DNA of 64,000 bases from JALZKA01 sp963715405 (lineage in GTDB: Bacteria; Actinomycetota; Thermoleophilia; Solirubrobacterales; 70-9), in assembly GCA_963715405.1 (NCBI GenBank), contig OY970239.1, positions 2,232,001 through 2,296,000 of the forward strand, read 5' to 3'. The notes beneath the pieces were generated by a model, which saw nothing but the letters and a program-made list of their open reading frames with translations, was not told the origin of the DNA and searched no databases. Shown one piece after another: positions 27,942 to 36,084 of the stretch. Within the stretch, counting starts at the first letter, position 1, and each line of letters opens with the position of its first letter. The position numbers and the translations under genes are program-made.

Positions 27942-28670
27942 ATGCTTCGGCGCACCCTCCCCTCCCCGGATGCACCCACGATCAGGGGTGAGCACGAGGG
28001 CCGTCCCTACTGGCTTTGGCTGCCGAAGGCGAAGGGAAGCTGGCCCGGAATGGTCATCCTCCATGGCGCCGGCTCCCGCAAGGAGAACCACGGCGACTTC
28101 GCCCGCATGTGTGCCGCGGGCGGCTGGGCCGCCATCTCCTACGATCAGCGCGGTCACGGCGAGTCGGCGGACGAGATGGGCCCCGCGGCGCTTGGAGACG
28201 TGGCCAAGATGGCCCGCTTTTTGGCCTCGCACGACCGCGTCGATCCCGCGCGGATCTGCGTTCGGGGATCCAGCATGGGTGGGTTCTGGGCGATCCACGC
28301 CGCCGCCACCTCGAAGACGATCGCGGGCGCGATCACGATCTGCCCGGCGGGTGAGCCCCATCTGAGGAGAATGCTCGCTCGAAAAAAGCTGGACTTCCGC
28401 GTGTCGGAGCCTTCCCGCGACGCCCTGGCGGCTTGGCTTGGCGAGCACGACTTGCGCGAAGCGGCGGAGCTCATGGGCCCCAAGCCCCTGATCATCCTGC
28501 ACGCCAAGGGAGACGAGCGGATCCCAAGCGACTTCTCGGAGGAGCTCCACGCGCGAAAGCCCGAGCCGAAGAAGCTGATCCTTCTGCCGGGCGGGCATCA
28601 CCGCTCGATCCAGCACGACCAGGAGATGCAGTCGGTGGCGCTGAACTGGCTGGCTGGCCGCCTCGGGTAA
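27942..28670 (+). CDS. Alpha/beta hydrolase (dienelactone hydrolase-like)
   Basis: A 242-residue cytoplasmic hydrolase. Nucleophile elbow GSSMGG, oxyanion segment ILHGAGSRKENHG, Asp in HAKGDERIP and His in PGGHHRSI complete the triad. The frame is open from 27906, but that start would overlap lysA; ATG 27942 fits the conserved N-terminus. No clear Shine-Dalgarno is seen. The substrate cannot be read from the sequence. The stop abuts the convergent stop at 28671 directly. Confidence 0.85.
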   Translation: MLRRTLPSPDAPTIRGEHEGRPYWLWLPKAKGSWPGMVILHGAGSRKENHGDFARMCAAGGWAAISYDQRGHGESADEMGPAALGDVAKMARFLASHDRVDPARICVRGSSMGGFWAIHAAATSKTIAGAITICPAGEPHLRRMLARKKLDFRVSEPSRDALAAWLGEHDLREAAELMGPKPLIILHAKGDERIPSDFSEELHARKPEPKKLILLPGGHHRSIQHDQEMQSVALNWLAGRLG

Positions 28671-29294
28671 CTAGGGCAGCAGGCCGTTGACGGTGTTGTT
28701 CACCGTGTCGCCGGGGTTGCCGGCACCGATCCCGTTGCCGAGGTTGTTGAGCGTCCCGTTCACGTCCCCGTTGGCTTCCGAGAGCGGAAGGTCGATTCCC
28801 AGCCCGCCGACGACGCCGTCAACCGCGCCCACGGTGTTCTGAAGGGGCCCCGGGACCGCAGCGGGTGGGGGCTCGCCAGTTCCGCTGCCTCCGCCAGCGC
28901 CTGTGCCGCCGGGACCGGTGCCCGCACCTGGGCCACCCGTCGCAGGACCGCTCGGTCCGGGACCGCCGACGGCTGCTGTGCCTGCGCCCGGGAGCGCGGC
29001 CGCGATCTCGGCGATTGCGGCGGGACTCGGCGTCGCAGGGGCGGCCGCGACGCTCGCGCTCGCGGAGCCCGCCGCGAGCGCAGCAGCTTGTGGCGCACCG
29101 GAAGAGAGGGAGACAGCCGACTCGGGTGAGTCGCTCGATCCGAAAGGAACGCCCTCGAAGGCGACAAACGCCGCGACCGAGATGAACGCGACCACGGCCG
29201 CGGCGATGAGCGCCGTCGTCACGCCGGTGCCCGCCGCGAATGCTCGCGCGTTCACGTTTTTGGGCACGCGAGGGGTGTGTAGCGCTGTTTCCAT
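28671..29294 (-). CDS. Single-pass membrane protein with Gly/Ala/Pro-rich low-complexity exterior
   Basis: A 207-residue protein with basic N-terminus, one TM segment (about 25-46, TTALIAAAVVAFISVAAFVAF) and an outer region of Ala/Ser then Gly/Pro/Thr repeats (GPGPSGPATGGPGAGTGPGG). It ends in Asn/Gly-rich sequence (VNGTLNNLGNGIGAGNPGD). It could be a cell-surface linker or spacer. No domain recognised. Confidence 0.7.
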   Translation of the reverse strand: METALHTPRVPKNVNARAFAAGTGVTTALIAAAVVAFISVAAFVAFEGVPFGSSDSPESAVSLSSGAPQAAALAAGSASASVAAAPATPSPAAIAEIAAALPGAGTAAVGGPGPSGPATGGPGAGTGPGGTGAGGGSGTGEPPPAAVPGPLQNTVGAVDGVVGGLGIDLPLSEANGDVNGTLNNLGNGIGAGNPGDTVNNTVNGLLP

Positions 29295-29423
29295 TTACCG
29301 GGGCCTGGGCTTTTGATCGACCGCCCTGACCTTAATCGGGTTCTGACTCGTCCATCGGCCCCTATGTAGGGCTCTTGAGCAGGTTCACCGATCAGTAGTA
29401 CAGACGTCTAGCGTTTGAGGTAT

Positions 29424-29446
29424 GAATACCTTGAACTCAGGTATTC
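29424..29446 (-). terminator. Hairpin downstream of the M23 peptidase gene
   Basis: GAATACCT and AGGTATTC form a perfect 8-bp stem with a 7-base loop, extended imperfectly by GAGGT/ACCTC. It lies 22 bases after the peptidase stop on the minus strand. No T-run follows. Confidence 0.5.
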
Positions 29447-29467
29447 GACCTCGAGTGACGCCCGCGC

Positions 29468-30623
29468 CTAGAGGTACCCGAGCGGGTCCACGGCCGCGCC
29501 GTTCACACGGATCTCGAAGTGGAGGTGGTCGCCGAAGCAGCTGCCGGTGCAGCCGACGAGGCCGATCACGTCGCCCTGCGAGACAGATCCCGAGGTGATG
29601 GATTGGGAAGACTGGTGCGCGTAGCAACTCGTGAGCCCCCCGCCGTGGTCGATGCACGTGAAGTTGCCGTAGCCACCGCTCGACGCTTCCGACTGGACGA
29701 GAACGATGCTTCCGTCCTTCACCGCGCGAATCGGGGTGCCGGCCGGGAGCCGAGATATCGATGCCGGCGTGGAGGCGACCCCAGCGGGGGCCGTAGGGCG
29801 AGGTCACCGGGCCGTTGACCGGCCAGATGAAACCTCCGCTCGCGCCCTGGATGGGCCCGGCGGGAAGCGGGTCGCTGGTCGTGGTCGAAGCCTGGGCGGC
29901 CTGGAGCTGGGCCTGGATCTGCGCATCCAGCTCTGAGATATCGCCCTCGAGGTGGTCCTCTCTCTCCTGGGTCTGCTCGAGCGCCACAGCCTTGTCGTCG
30001 CGGACGACCGCCAGCTCGGCCTCGCGCGCCTCGAGTTGCATGCGGGTGCGCTCGAGCTCGGCCTTGCGAGCGGCGATCTCGTCGCGCGCGGCCTCGATCT
30101 CGGCGACGAGATCTTCGGATTCGTCGCGCAGGTCGCGAACCCGGTGCACGATGCCCGCATCCTGGTCCTGGATCCGGTCCAGGTAGTCATAGCGCTTGAT
30201 GAGGTCGTCGAAGCCGTCGGACTCCAGGATCACCGTGAGCGCGTCGGGCTGGTCCGACTTGTAAATCTCGACGAGGCGGTTCGAGAGCACATTCAGGGAG
30301 CGGCCAAGACGGTCTTTAAGCTCGGCGAGCCTCGCCCTCTCCTCCCTGAGCCGCGCCTGCATCAGGGCGAGCTCCTCGGCAACGATCGCCTCGCGGTTGC
30401 GAAGGACCGCGACTTCGCCGGCGAGCTGGTTGATCTGATCGGTGAAACCGGCGATCTCCGTCGAGAGCACCTCACCTCGCTCACGCACCTCTGCGAGCTC
30501 GGCTTCCTTTGCTGCGCGCTCGGATTCGAGGTCCTGGGCAAGGGCGGACCCGCCCGCAAGCGCGAGCGTCAAGGCCACCACGGCCAGGGGAAATCGCAGG
30601 GATGTAGGGGGCCTTCCAGGCAC
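29468..30623 (-). CDS. EnvC/LytM-type coiled-coil M23 peptidase (one apparent frameshift)
   Basis: Exported cell-wall hydrolase or hydrolase activator. The signal peptide (VVALTLALAGGSALA) is followed by a long coiled coil from about residue 30 to 240 (SERAAKEAELAEVRERGEV and similar), then an M23 domain: GFIWPVNGPVTSPYGPRWG, HAGIDIS with the zinc His and Asp, and HLHFEIRVNG. Near 29744 one extra G in CCC-GGCC shifts the frame; skipping it gives SAPAGTPIRAVKDGSIVLVQ and runs to the stop at 29468. Otherwise the frame drifts to 29385 with junk. Probably a consensus error, possibly a real pseudogene. FtsEX in this window is the classic partner of such proteins. Confidence 0.87.
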
Positions 30624-30657
30624 GATCCGAAGCCCAAGGTATCAAGAAACGGGCCGA

Positions 30658-30698
30658 TTGCAAGCATTCCTTAACACTAATTATGTACTTTGCAAGCA
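30658..30698. promoter_or_regulatory. AT-rich divergent promoter region with paired direct repeats
   Basis: TTGCAAGCA occurs at 30658-30666 and again at 30690-30698, 32 bp apart (about three helical turns), within the only AT-rich stretch between the divergent peptidase and cell-wall-binding genes. The first copy could also serve as a -35 (TTGCAA) with TTATGT or TATGTA near 30681 as -10. Confidence 0.45.
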
Positions 30699-30732
30699 AC
30701 TTTGCAGGCCGCCTGCCACTACCTTTCCCACC

Positions 30733-32151
30733 GTGTTCTCAGCGCTGAACAGCGTTCGCTACTGGTTCTCCGACGTTTTCTTTTGGCTGCGCTCGCACCC
30801 CGCGCGAGCCGCGGCCGGCGCCCTCGTCGTGGCACTGCTCGCCGCGGCCGGCGTGTTGGCGGCCACCCAACTCGGCGGCGACGAGGACGGTGAGGCGGCG
30901 CCGGCGCCCGAGGTCTTCGTAGATCAGGCCGAGTCCCCTTCCCAACCCGCCGAACTGGGCTTTCCTGCCTTTGCGACACGCAACACGACCCGCGTCGGTG
31001 GCCTCACCTCAATCGCAAGCGCAGCGGGCGTCGCGCTTGCGACGTTCCCGTCCGGAGGAGTGGTCAAGGGGCCGGAGGCCGTGACGCTCGTCGACTCCGA
31101 GGACTGGGCAAGCGGCATCGCCGCAGCGTCGCTTGTCGCCGATCCGGTTGGAGCGCCCATCCTCTACACCGAGGGCGGCGCATTCAACGAGCTCACGGCG
31201 GGCGCCCTTACCGCGCTCGCTCCCTCAGGCGGCCCCGCCACGGACGGAGCTCAGGCGTTCAAGATCGGTGACGCGGCCGAGGCGAACGGGCTCGACAACC
31301 GCGCCGTCGACGGCGCGAGCGCGGCTGAGATTGCCGTCGAGGTGCTCGAGCTGCGCGAAAAGCTCACCTCGAGCGAGCCGGAGCACCTTCTCGTCACGAC
31401 CTCGGACGACCCCGAGTTCGCCATGCCGGCGGCGGCATGGGCCGCGCGGTCGGGTGACCCCGTCTTGTTCGCCCAGGCCGATTCCGTCCCTACGGTGACG
31501 ATCAAGGCAATCGAGCGCCTCGAAGACGTGCCGGTCTACGTCCTCGGCCCCGAGAGCGCGATTTCGAACGCCGCATTGAAGGAGCTCGAATCGGCTTCGA
31601 AGGGCGAAGTTGTCCGCGCCGCCGCCGAGAAGGATCCGGTGACGAACGCCGTCGCCTTCGCACGCTTTATCGATGGCAACTTCGGGTGGAACATCAACGA
31701 CCCCGGTCACGGGTTCGTGATCGCGAACTCGTCTCGGCCTGCAGACGCCGGAGCTGCAGCGGCGCTCTCGGGCACTGGCAAGTGGGGGCCTCTGCTCTTG
31801 ACCGACGACGCGGCGCAGGCGCCGCCGGCCCTGGAGGGTTACCTGCTCGACCTCAAGCCCGGATACCAGGACGATCCCACGCGCGCCGTCTACAACCACA
31901 TCTGGGTGATCGGAGATGAGGAAGCGCTGTCAGTCGACGCACAGGTGGAACTGGACGAGATCGCGGAGGTCGCGCGGATAGAGTCCGGCACAGGCGACGA
32001 GCTCCTGGGACCGGATGCGAATGCAGAGCCCGAGTCTCCCGACCAGCCCGACTCCGCTGATGAGCCCGACACTCCGGACAAGCCCAACCGTCCGGACGGG
32101 CCCACGACCTTGGACGAAGCCAGGCAGCAAGCAAAGGACGATTTGAGATGA
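30733..32151 (+). CDS. Cell wall-binding repeat 2-like exported protein
   Basis: A 472-residue protein from GTG 30733; N-terminal TM anchor (AAAGALVVALLAAAGVLAA, about 24-42). The outer region has repeats of the CW_binding_2 type: TRVGGLTSIASAAGVALATF, then SEDWASGIAAASLVADPVGAPILYT, LLVTTSDDPEFAMPAAAWAA and VYVLGPESAISNAALKELE. The C-terminus is a Pro/Asp/Glu-rich tail (SPDQPDSADEPDTPDKPN). The family anchors proteins to cell-wall polymers in Gram-positives; here the TM segment already anchors it. The stop overlaps the next start (ATGA). Confidence 0.8.
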   Translation: MFSALNSVRYWFSDVFFWLRSHPARAAAGALVVALLAAAGVLAATQLGGDEDGEAAPAPEVFVDQAESPSQPAELGFPAFATRNTTRVGGLTSIASAAGVALATFPSGGVVKGPEAVTLVDSEDWASGIAAASLVADPVGAPILYTEGGAFNELTAGALTALAPSGGPATDGAQAFKIGDAAEANGLDNRAVDGASAAEIAVEVLELREKLTSSEPEHLLVTTSDDPEFAMPAAAWAARSGDPVLFAQADSVPTVTIKAIERLEDVPVYVLGPESAISNAALKELESASKGEVVRAAAEKDPVTNAVAFARFIDGNFGWNINDPGHGFVIANSSRPADAGAAAALSGTGKWGPLLLTDDAAQAPPALEGYLLDLKPGYQDDPTRAVYNHIWVIGDEEALSVDAQVELDEIAEVARIESGTGDELLGPDANAEPESPDQPDSADEPDTPDKPNRPDGPTTLDEARQQAKDDLR

Positions 32152-32381
32152 GCGAGGCAGAGCGACCTGACCGGCTCGGCGGCCGCGAGATCACGATCGA
32201 CGACATCCGCTCACTCGCCGGTCCCGCCACCCCGCATTTCTCGCTTCAGATTCGCAACCGGATTCAAAAGCTGATCGCGAGCCTGCCGGAGGACCACCCG
32301 GCCCGAGCCGAAGGCGAGCGCCAGATCGAGCGCCTAACCGCACTCTCGGCGCATTCCGGCGAACCACGCGGCGCCCGATGA
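32148..32381 (+). CDS. Small conserved-looking protein of unknown function
   Basis: A 77-residue soluble protein with SEAERPDRLGGREITIDDIR and a basic amphipathic helix (FSLQIRNRIQKLIASLP). Four-base ATGA overlaps on both sides link it to the cell-wall-binding protein and to the methyltransferase. The overlaps and steady codon usage make it a real gene; no family recognised. Confidence 0.72.
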   Translation: MSEAERPDRLGGREITIDDIRSLAGPATPHFSLQIRNRIQKLIASLPEDHPARAEGERQIERLTALSAHSGEPRGAR

Positions 32382-33163
32382 GCGTCGCGGCGGCCGGCGT
32401 CCGGGAGCGCCTCGGCAAAGTTCTGGATGCACGCGCAAACGCGCTCTCGAAGGACGACTCAGCCTGGGAGCACGGCTACCTCGACCTCCTCGGAGAGGAG
32501 GCGCCCGACTCGACCGGCGTAACGCAGGACCTGATGCTGACCCGCATCGTCCCCGTCGTTTACGAGCGGTGGTGGCGTCCCACCCTCGCCTGGGCGGCGA
32601 AGGGCCTGACCGGGCCCGGGATGGCCGAGGAGGTGAGGATCGCGCGCCTTTTCCTCGGGCTCGGCCGCGGCGACCGGGTGCTGGACGTCGCCTGCGGCCC
32701 AGGCAACTTCTCGCGCGCGTTCGCTCGGGCAACCGGAGACGAAGGGCTCGTCGTGGGGATCGATGCCTCTGAGACCATGCTCGCCCGGGGCGCCGAGGAC
32801 ACGCGGAGGGCGGGCCTGGACAACCTGGCGCTCGTCCGCGGGGACGCCACCGCCCTGCCCTTCGAGACGTCGAGCTTTGATTGCGTCTGTTGCTTCGCCG
32901 CGCTCCATCTCTTCGCCGACCCCTTCGACGCGATCGACGAGATGCGCCGCGTGCTTGCGCCCGGCGGACGGATCGCGATCATGACCTCGATCCGCCGCCC
33001 GGTGACGATCCGGCCGATGAAGCCGGTGGTCGAGCGGCTCTCAGGAATGCGGGTCTTCGAGCCCGACGAGATCAGCGGAGCGCTGGACGAGCGCGGTTTC
33101 GAGGACGTGCGCTGCCGGGTCTCAGGACTCGTTCAGTTCGTTGGCGGACGCCTGGCGGACTGA
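32378..33163 (+). CDS. SAM-dependent class I methyltransferase
   Basis: A 261-residue protein with an N-terminal helical part and a Methyltransf_11/25 core: motif I VLDVACGPGNFSRAFA (about 100-115), acidic residue in VVGIDASETML, GDATALPFETSSFDCV and LAPGGRIAIM. Close to UbiE-like methyltransferases, but the acceptor is unknown. Last gene of the three-gene overlapping set. Convergent with the lipoprotein gene at 33171. Confidence 0.88.
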   Translation: MSVAAAGVRERLGKVLDARANALSKDDSAWEHGYLDLLGEEAPDSTGVTQDLMLTRIVPVVYERWWRPTLAWAAKGLTGPGMAEEVRIARLFLGLGRGDRVLDVACGPGNFSRAFARATGDEGLVVGIDASETMLARGAEDTRRAGLDNLALVRGDATALPFETSSFDCVCCFAALHLFADPFDAIDEMRRVLAPGGRIAIMTSIRRPVTIRPMKPVVERLSGMRVFEPDEISGALDERGFEDVRCRVSGLVQFVGGRLAD

Positions 33164-33170
33164 GCCGCGA

Positions 33171-33650
33171 TCAGTCAGCGCACGCGTCAAGGCCCAGTTC
33201 TCTGAATGCGTTGTTGATGTCGTCGAAGGGATCTTCGCCGGACGTGATCAAGCTCGGATCAGCCTCGACCTCGCCGAGGGCTTCTTCAGCGTCGTCAAGA
33301 ACCGAAGCGAGCTCTTCGGAGTCGTCGATCTCCCGGAGATCATCGATCTGACCCTGAATGCTCGGAACGATCTCATCGGTCACGACTTGCTCGACTTGTG
33401 CCTCAGACGAGTTCTCGTCGAGCTGGCCGAAGGCCTTCTGAAGCTCTTCGTCGCCATTCGTGCAGATCTCGTTGCCCGCGGTGATCGCGTCTGCCGGGAG
33501 GGACCCGGCTGATCCCGACTCGCCGGTCGCACCCGTAGCGCCGGATTCGGTCGCGGTGGTTGTGGGCTCTTCGTCATCGTCGCCGCAGCCGGCGAAGCCG
33601 AGAGCTCCGGCGATGGCAAGCACTGCAATTGACTTACGGGTGTCGAACAA
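33171..33650 (-). CDS. Lipoprotein, tandem paralogue 3
   Basis: A 159-residue lipoprotein with lipobox LGFAGC (Cys22) followed by Asp/Thr/Gly-rich linker (GATGATGESGSAG). The mature domain is helical and acidic: AGNEICTNGDEELQKAFG, EIVPSIQGQIDDLREID and a terminal LGLDAC. The same order of motifs appears in the two genes upstream. TTG 33650 starts the frame, seven bases after AGGAGTGAA. Function unknown; perhaps solute binding or envelope stress. Confidence 0.85.
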   Translation of the reverse strand: MFDTRKSIAVLAIAGALGFAGCGDDDEEPTTTATESGATGATGESGSAGSLPADAITAGNEICTNGDEELQKAFGQLDENSSEAQVEQVVTDEIVPSIQGQIDDLREIDDSEELASVLDDAEEALGEVEADPSLITSGEDPFDDINNAFRELGLDACAD

Positions 33651-33735
33651 GATTCACTCCTGAGACGCGGCGGGAACGCCAGCACCCTAGCGGCGCACGG
33701 GCCTAGCTGCGGACCCGTGCGCCACCAGGGAAGCG

Positions 33736-34257
33736 TCAGCCGCCGCCTCCGCAGTCGGTGAGGCCAAGCGCCTTAGCCTGCTTGTTCACGTCGGCGAAGG
33801 GATCTTCCCCGCCACCCGATTCAAACAAGCCGGCGGGATCGGATTCGACCTCGTCGAGCGCCGCGTTCGCATCACTGATCAGCGCCTCGAACTCCTCCGC
33901 GCCCTCTTCGGGCGGGTCAAGCTCCGCGAGCTGGTCGAGCTGATCCTGGATGTTCGGAACGACAACGTCGGTGACGAAGGCCTCCTGTTCCTCGTTGCTC
34001 GGCTCACCACCGCCGCCGAAGGTCTTTTTGGCCTCGGCGTCGATCGCCTCGTCGCCTTCCGCGCAGATGGCGTCGGCCTCCTTGATGAAGTCCGCAGGCA
34101 AAACGGCCGCACCCGACTCGCCGGTAGCGCCCGTGGCGCCGGTCGTGCCGGAGTCGGTGGTCGTCGAGGTCGTTTCGTCATCGTCGTCGCCGCAGCCGGC
34201 AAAGCCGAGGGCTCCGACGATTGCGAGCAGTGCCATTGACTTACGTGTCTTGGACAA
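33736..34257 (-). CDS. Lipoprotein, tandem paralogue 2
   Basis: A 173-residue lipoprotein with lipobox LGFAGC (Cys22) and Asp/Thr-rich linker. Domain motifs EADAICAEGDEAIDAE, VVVPNIQDQLDQLAEL and FADVNKQAKALGLTDC match paralogue 3. The start is TTG 34257 (MSKTRKSMALLA) with AGGAGTGAA upstream; the leader is nearly the same as that of the gene at 33650, so the duplication included the translation-initiation region. Confidence 0.85.
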   Translation of the reverse strand: MSKTRKSMALLAIVGALGFAGCGDDDDETTSTTTDSGTTGATGATGESGAAVLPADFIKEADAICAEGDEAIDAEAKKTFGGGGEPSNEEQEAFVTDVVVPNIQDQLDQLAELDPPEEGAEEFEALISDANAALDEVESDPAGLFESGGGEDPFADVNKQAKALGLTDCGGGG

Positions 34258-34302
34258 GTTTCACTCCTTTGAGACGCTTGCGGGAAGCGAGCACCCTAGC
34301 GA

Positions 34303-34818
34303 TCAGCGGATTCCACACTGCTGCGAGCCGTATCGGCGTGCAAGCTCTTCGGCATCGCGGAGCGACTGTGGAACGCCGTCGATGAGTCCCTGCGGGTCGG
34401 CCTCGATCTCCGCGATCCCAGCTTCCGTAGCTCCCAGGATCGCCTCGACCTCCTCTTCGTCGCCTTCGGGCGCCCCGAGCGCCCGGATCGCCGCAACCTC
34501 GCTTTCGAGCGCCGGCACAACGAGGTCGATCGCAACCCGCTCGACCTCCTCGGGCGGCGGATCCTCTTCACCGGTCAGGAGATCATCGGCTGCCGCCTCG
34601 ATCCGCGACTCAGTGGACGCGCAGATCTCATCGGCCTGCCGCAAGAACTCGACCTTCGAAAGCGGATCGGAGACGACGGGCGAAAACCCACCCTCGTCCT
34701 CGTCACCACACCCCGCGAGCCCGCCTAAGACGACCAACACCGCAAGAGTGGTCGGGAGTGCCCCCTCCAGGAGGCTAAGGAAACATCGAGACCGAGCGGC
34801 CCGAGCAAACGAGACCAA
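34303..34818 (-). CDS. Lipoprotein, tandem paralogue 1
   Basis: A 171-residue lipoprotein with the signal TTLAVLVVLGGLAGC and the domain motifs EFLRQADEICASTESRIEAA, LVVPALESEVAAI and RRYGSQQC, so a more divergent member of the same family. The frame opens at 34911, but TTG 34818 is the better start because AGGAGG sits nine bases upstream. That Shine-Dalgarno is part of a 16-bp inverted repeat whose other arm lies in codons 15-20. This differs from the leaders of the other two paralogues. Confidence 0.8.
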   Translation of the reverse strand: MVSFARAARSRCFLSLLEGALPTTLAVLVVLGGLAGCGDEDEGGFSPVVSDPLSKVEFLRQADEICASTESRIEAAADDLLTGEEDPPPEEVERVAIDLVVPALESEVAAIRALGAPEGDEEEVEAILGATEAGIAEIEADPQGLIDGVPQSLRDAEELARRYGSQQCGIR

Positions 34819-34842
34819 ATTACTAGGCCTCCTGGAGGGGGC
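34760..34842 (-). promoter_or_regulatory. Perfect 16-bp inverted repeat that would sequester a Shine-Dalgarno
   Basis: In the minus-strand mRNA, GCCCCCTCCAGGAGGC (34842-34827) contains the AGGAGG used by TTG 34818, and GCCTCCTGGAGGGGGC (34775-34760) within the early coding region is its exact complement. The loop is 51 bases. Each arm also has an internal CCTCC-x-GGAGG palindrome, so a protein operator or thiolase terminator is possible instead. Confidence 0.6.
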
Positions 34843-34862
34843 GTCCCGGCCGCTCCGGCCGA

Positions 34863-36044
34863 TTAGACCCTTTCGATCAGCGTGCCCGTGCCGAGGCCGC
34901 CGCCGCAGCACATGGTGACCAGGCCGGTCTCCGCATCAGAACGCTCCATTTCGTGGAGCAGCGTCGTGATCAGGCGGGCGCCCGAGCCGCCAAGTGGGTG
35001 GCCGAGGGCGATCGCGCCGCCGTTCACGTTTACCTTGTCCATGTCGGGATCGAGCTCGCGGCGCCAGGCGGCGACCACGGAGGCGAACGCCTCGTTGACC
35101 TCAATCAGGTCGATGTCTGAGATCTCCATCCCGTTTCGCTCGAGGAGCTTCTTCGTCGCGGGAATCGGGCCCGTCAGCATGATCACGGGGTCGACGCCAA
35201 CCGTGGTCTGGTCGACGATCCGCGCACGCGGCTCGCATCCAAGCTCCTTAGCCTTCTCGGCCGTCATCAAGAGCACCGAAGCGGCCCCGTCAGAGATCTG
35301 CGAGGAGTTGCCGGCGGTGATCGTCCCGTCCTCTTTGAACACCGTCTTGAGCTGAGAGAGCGCCTCGATGGTCGTGTCGGGGCGGATGCCCTGGTCGGTC
35401 GTGTGGGTGTCGCCGTTTACCTGGATCGGGACGATCTCTTTCTCAAAGCGCCCCTCTTCGGTAGCCCGGGCGGCGAGCTGCTGCGACCGGGCACCGATCT
35501 CGTCGAGCTCGGAGCGAGGAATCTCCCATTTCTCGGAGATCATCTCGGCCGAGAGGCCCTGCGGGACGAGGTTGTAGCGCTCCATGAGCTCGGGCGAGTA
35601 GGCGGCGCCGTGCTCGGACATGACCTGCATCCCGTCCTGAAACGAGATGTGGCCCATGTGCTCGACCCCGCCGCCGATGACGACGTCGTGGACGCCGGAG
35701 GCGACGAGCGCCGCGGCGAAATTCACAGCCTGCTGGGAGGAGCCGCACTGGCGATCGACCGTGGTTGCCGCCGTCTCGATCGGGAGCCCCGCCTCGAGCC
35801 AGGCGTTCCGGCCGATGTTCATGCCCTGCTCGCCGAACTGCTGAACGCAGCCCGCAACGACGTCCTCGACCTCGGAAGCGTCGATGCCGGCGCGGTCGAT
35901 TACCTCCGAGTAGGTCTTCGCGAGGAGCGTTGAGGGATGGACGTCCTTGTAGATGCCCTTCTCCTCATGGCCACGCCCGACCGGAGTGCGGACCGCTTCG
36001 ACGATGACGACCTCGCGCCCTGAAAACTTGCCGTTGCTTGCCAT
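34863..36044 (-). CDS. Acetyl-CoA acetyltransferase (thiolase family)
   Basis: 393 residues. Nucleophilic Cys in VDRQCGSSQQA (about residue 92), NGGAIALGHPLGGSGAR with the catalytic His, and the second Cys in MCCGGGLGTGTLIER. It interconverts acetyl-CoA with acetoacetyl-CoA or cleaves longer 3-ketoacyl-CoAs; thiolase I and II are not separable by eye. A 3-hydroxyacyl-CoA dehydrogenase lies about 1 kb away in opposite orientation, fitting fatty acid or butyryl-CoA metabolism. ATG 36044. Confidence 0.93.
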   Translation of the reverse strand: MASNGKFSGREVVIVEAVRTPVGRGHEEKGIYKDVHPSTLLAKTYSEVIDRAGIDASEVEDVVAGCVQQFGEQGMNIGRNAWLEAGLPIETAATTVDRQCGSSQQAVNFAAALVASGVHDVVIGGGVEHMGHISFQDGMQVMSEHGAAYSPELMERYNLVPQGLSAEMISEKWEIPRSELDEIGARSQQLAARATEEGRFEKEIVPIQVNGDTHTTDQGIRPDTTIEALSQLKTVFKEDGTITAGNSSQISDGAASVLLMTAEKAKELGCEPRARIVDQTTVGVDPVIMLTGPIPATKKLLERNGMEISDIDLIEVNEAFASVVAAWRRELDPDMDKVNVNGGAIALGHPLGGSGARLITTLLHEMERSDAETGLVTMCCGGGLGTGTLIERV

Positions 36045-36084
36045 GGGGAGAGCCTCCTAGCGAAGAAAGAATGAGGCGCGGAGG

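Noticed and set aside
27264..28616. 450-codon minus-strand frame across lysA and the hydrolase
   Set aside because: Overlaps lysA in another frame and lies antisense to the hydrolase; no recognisable domain.
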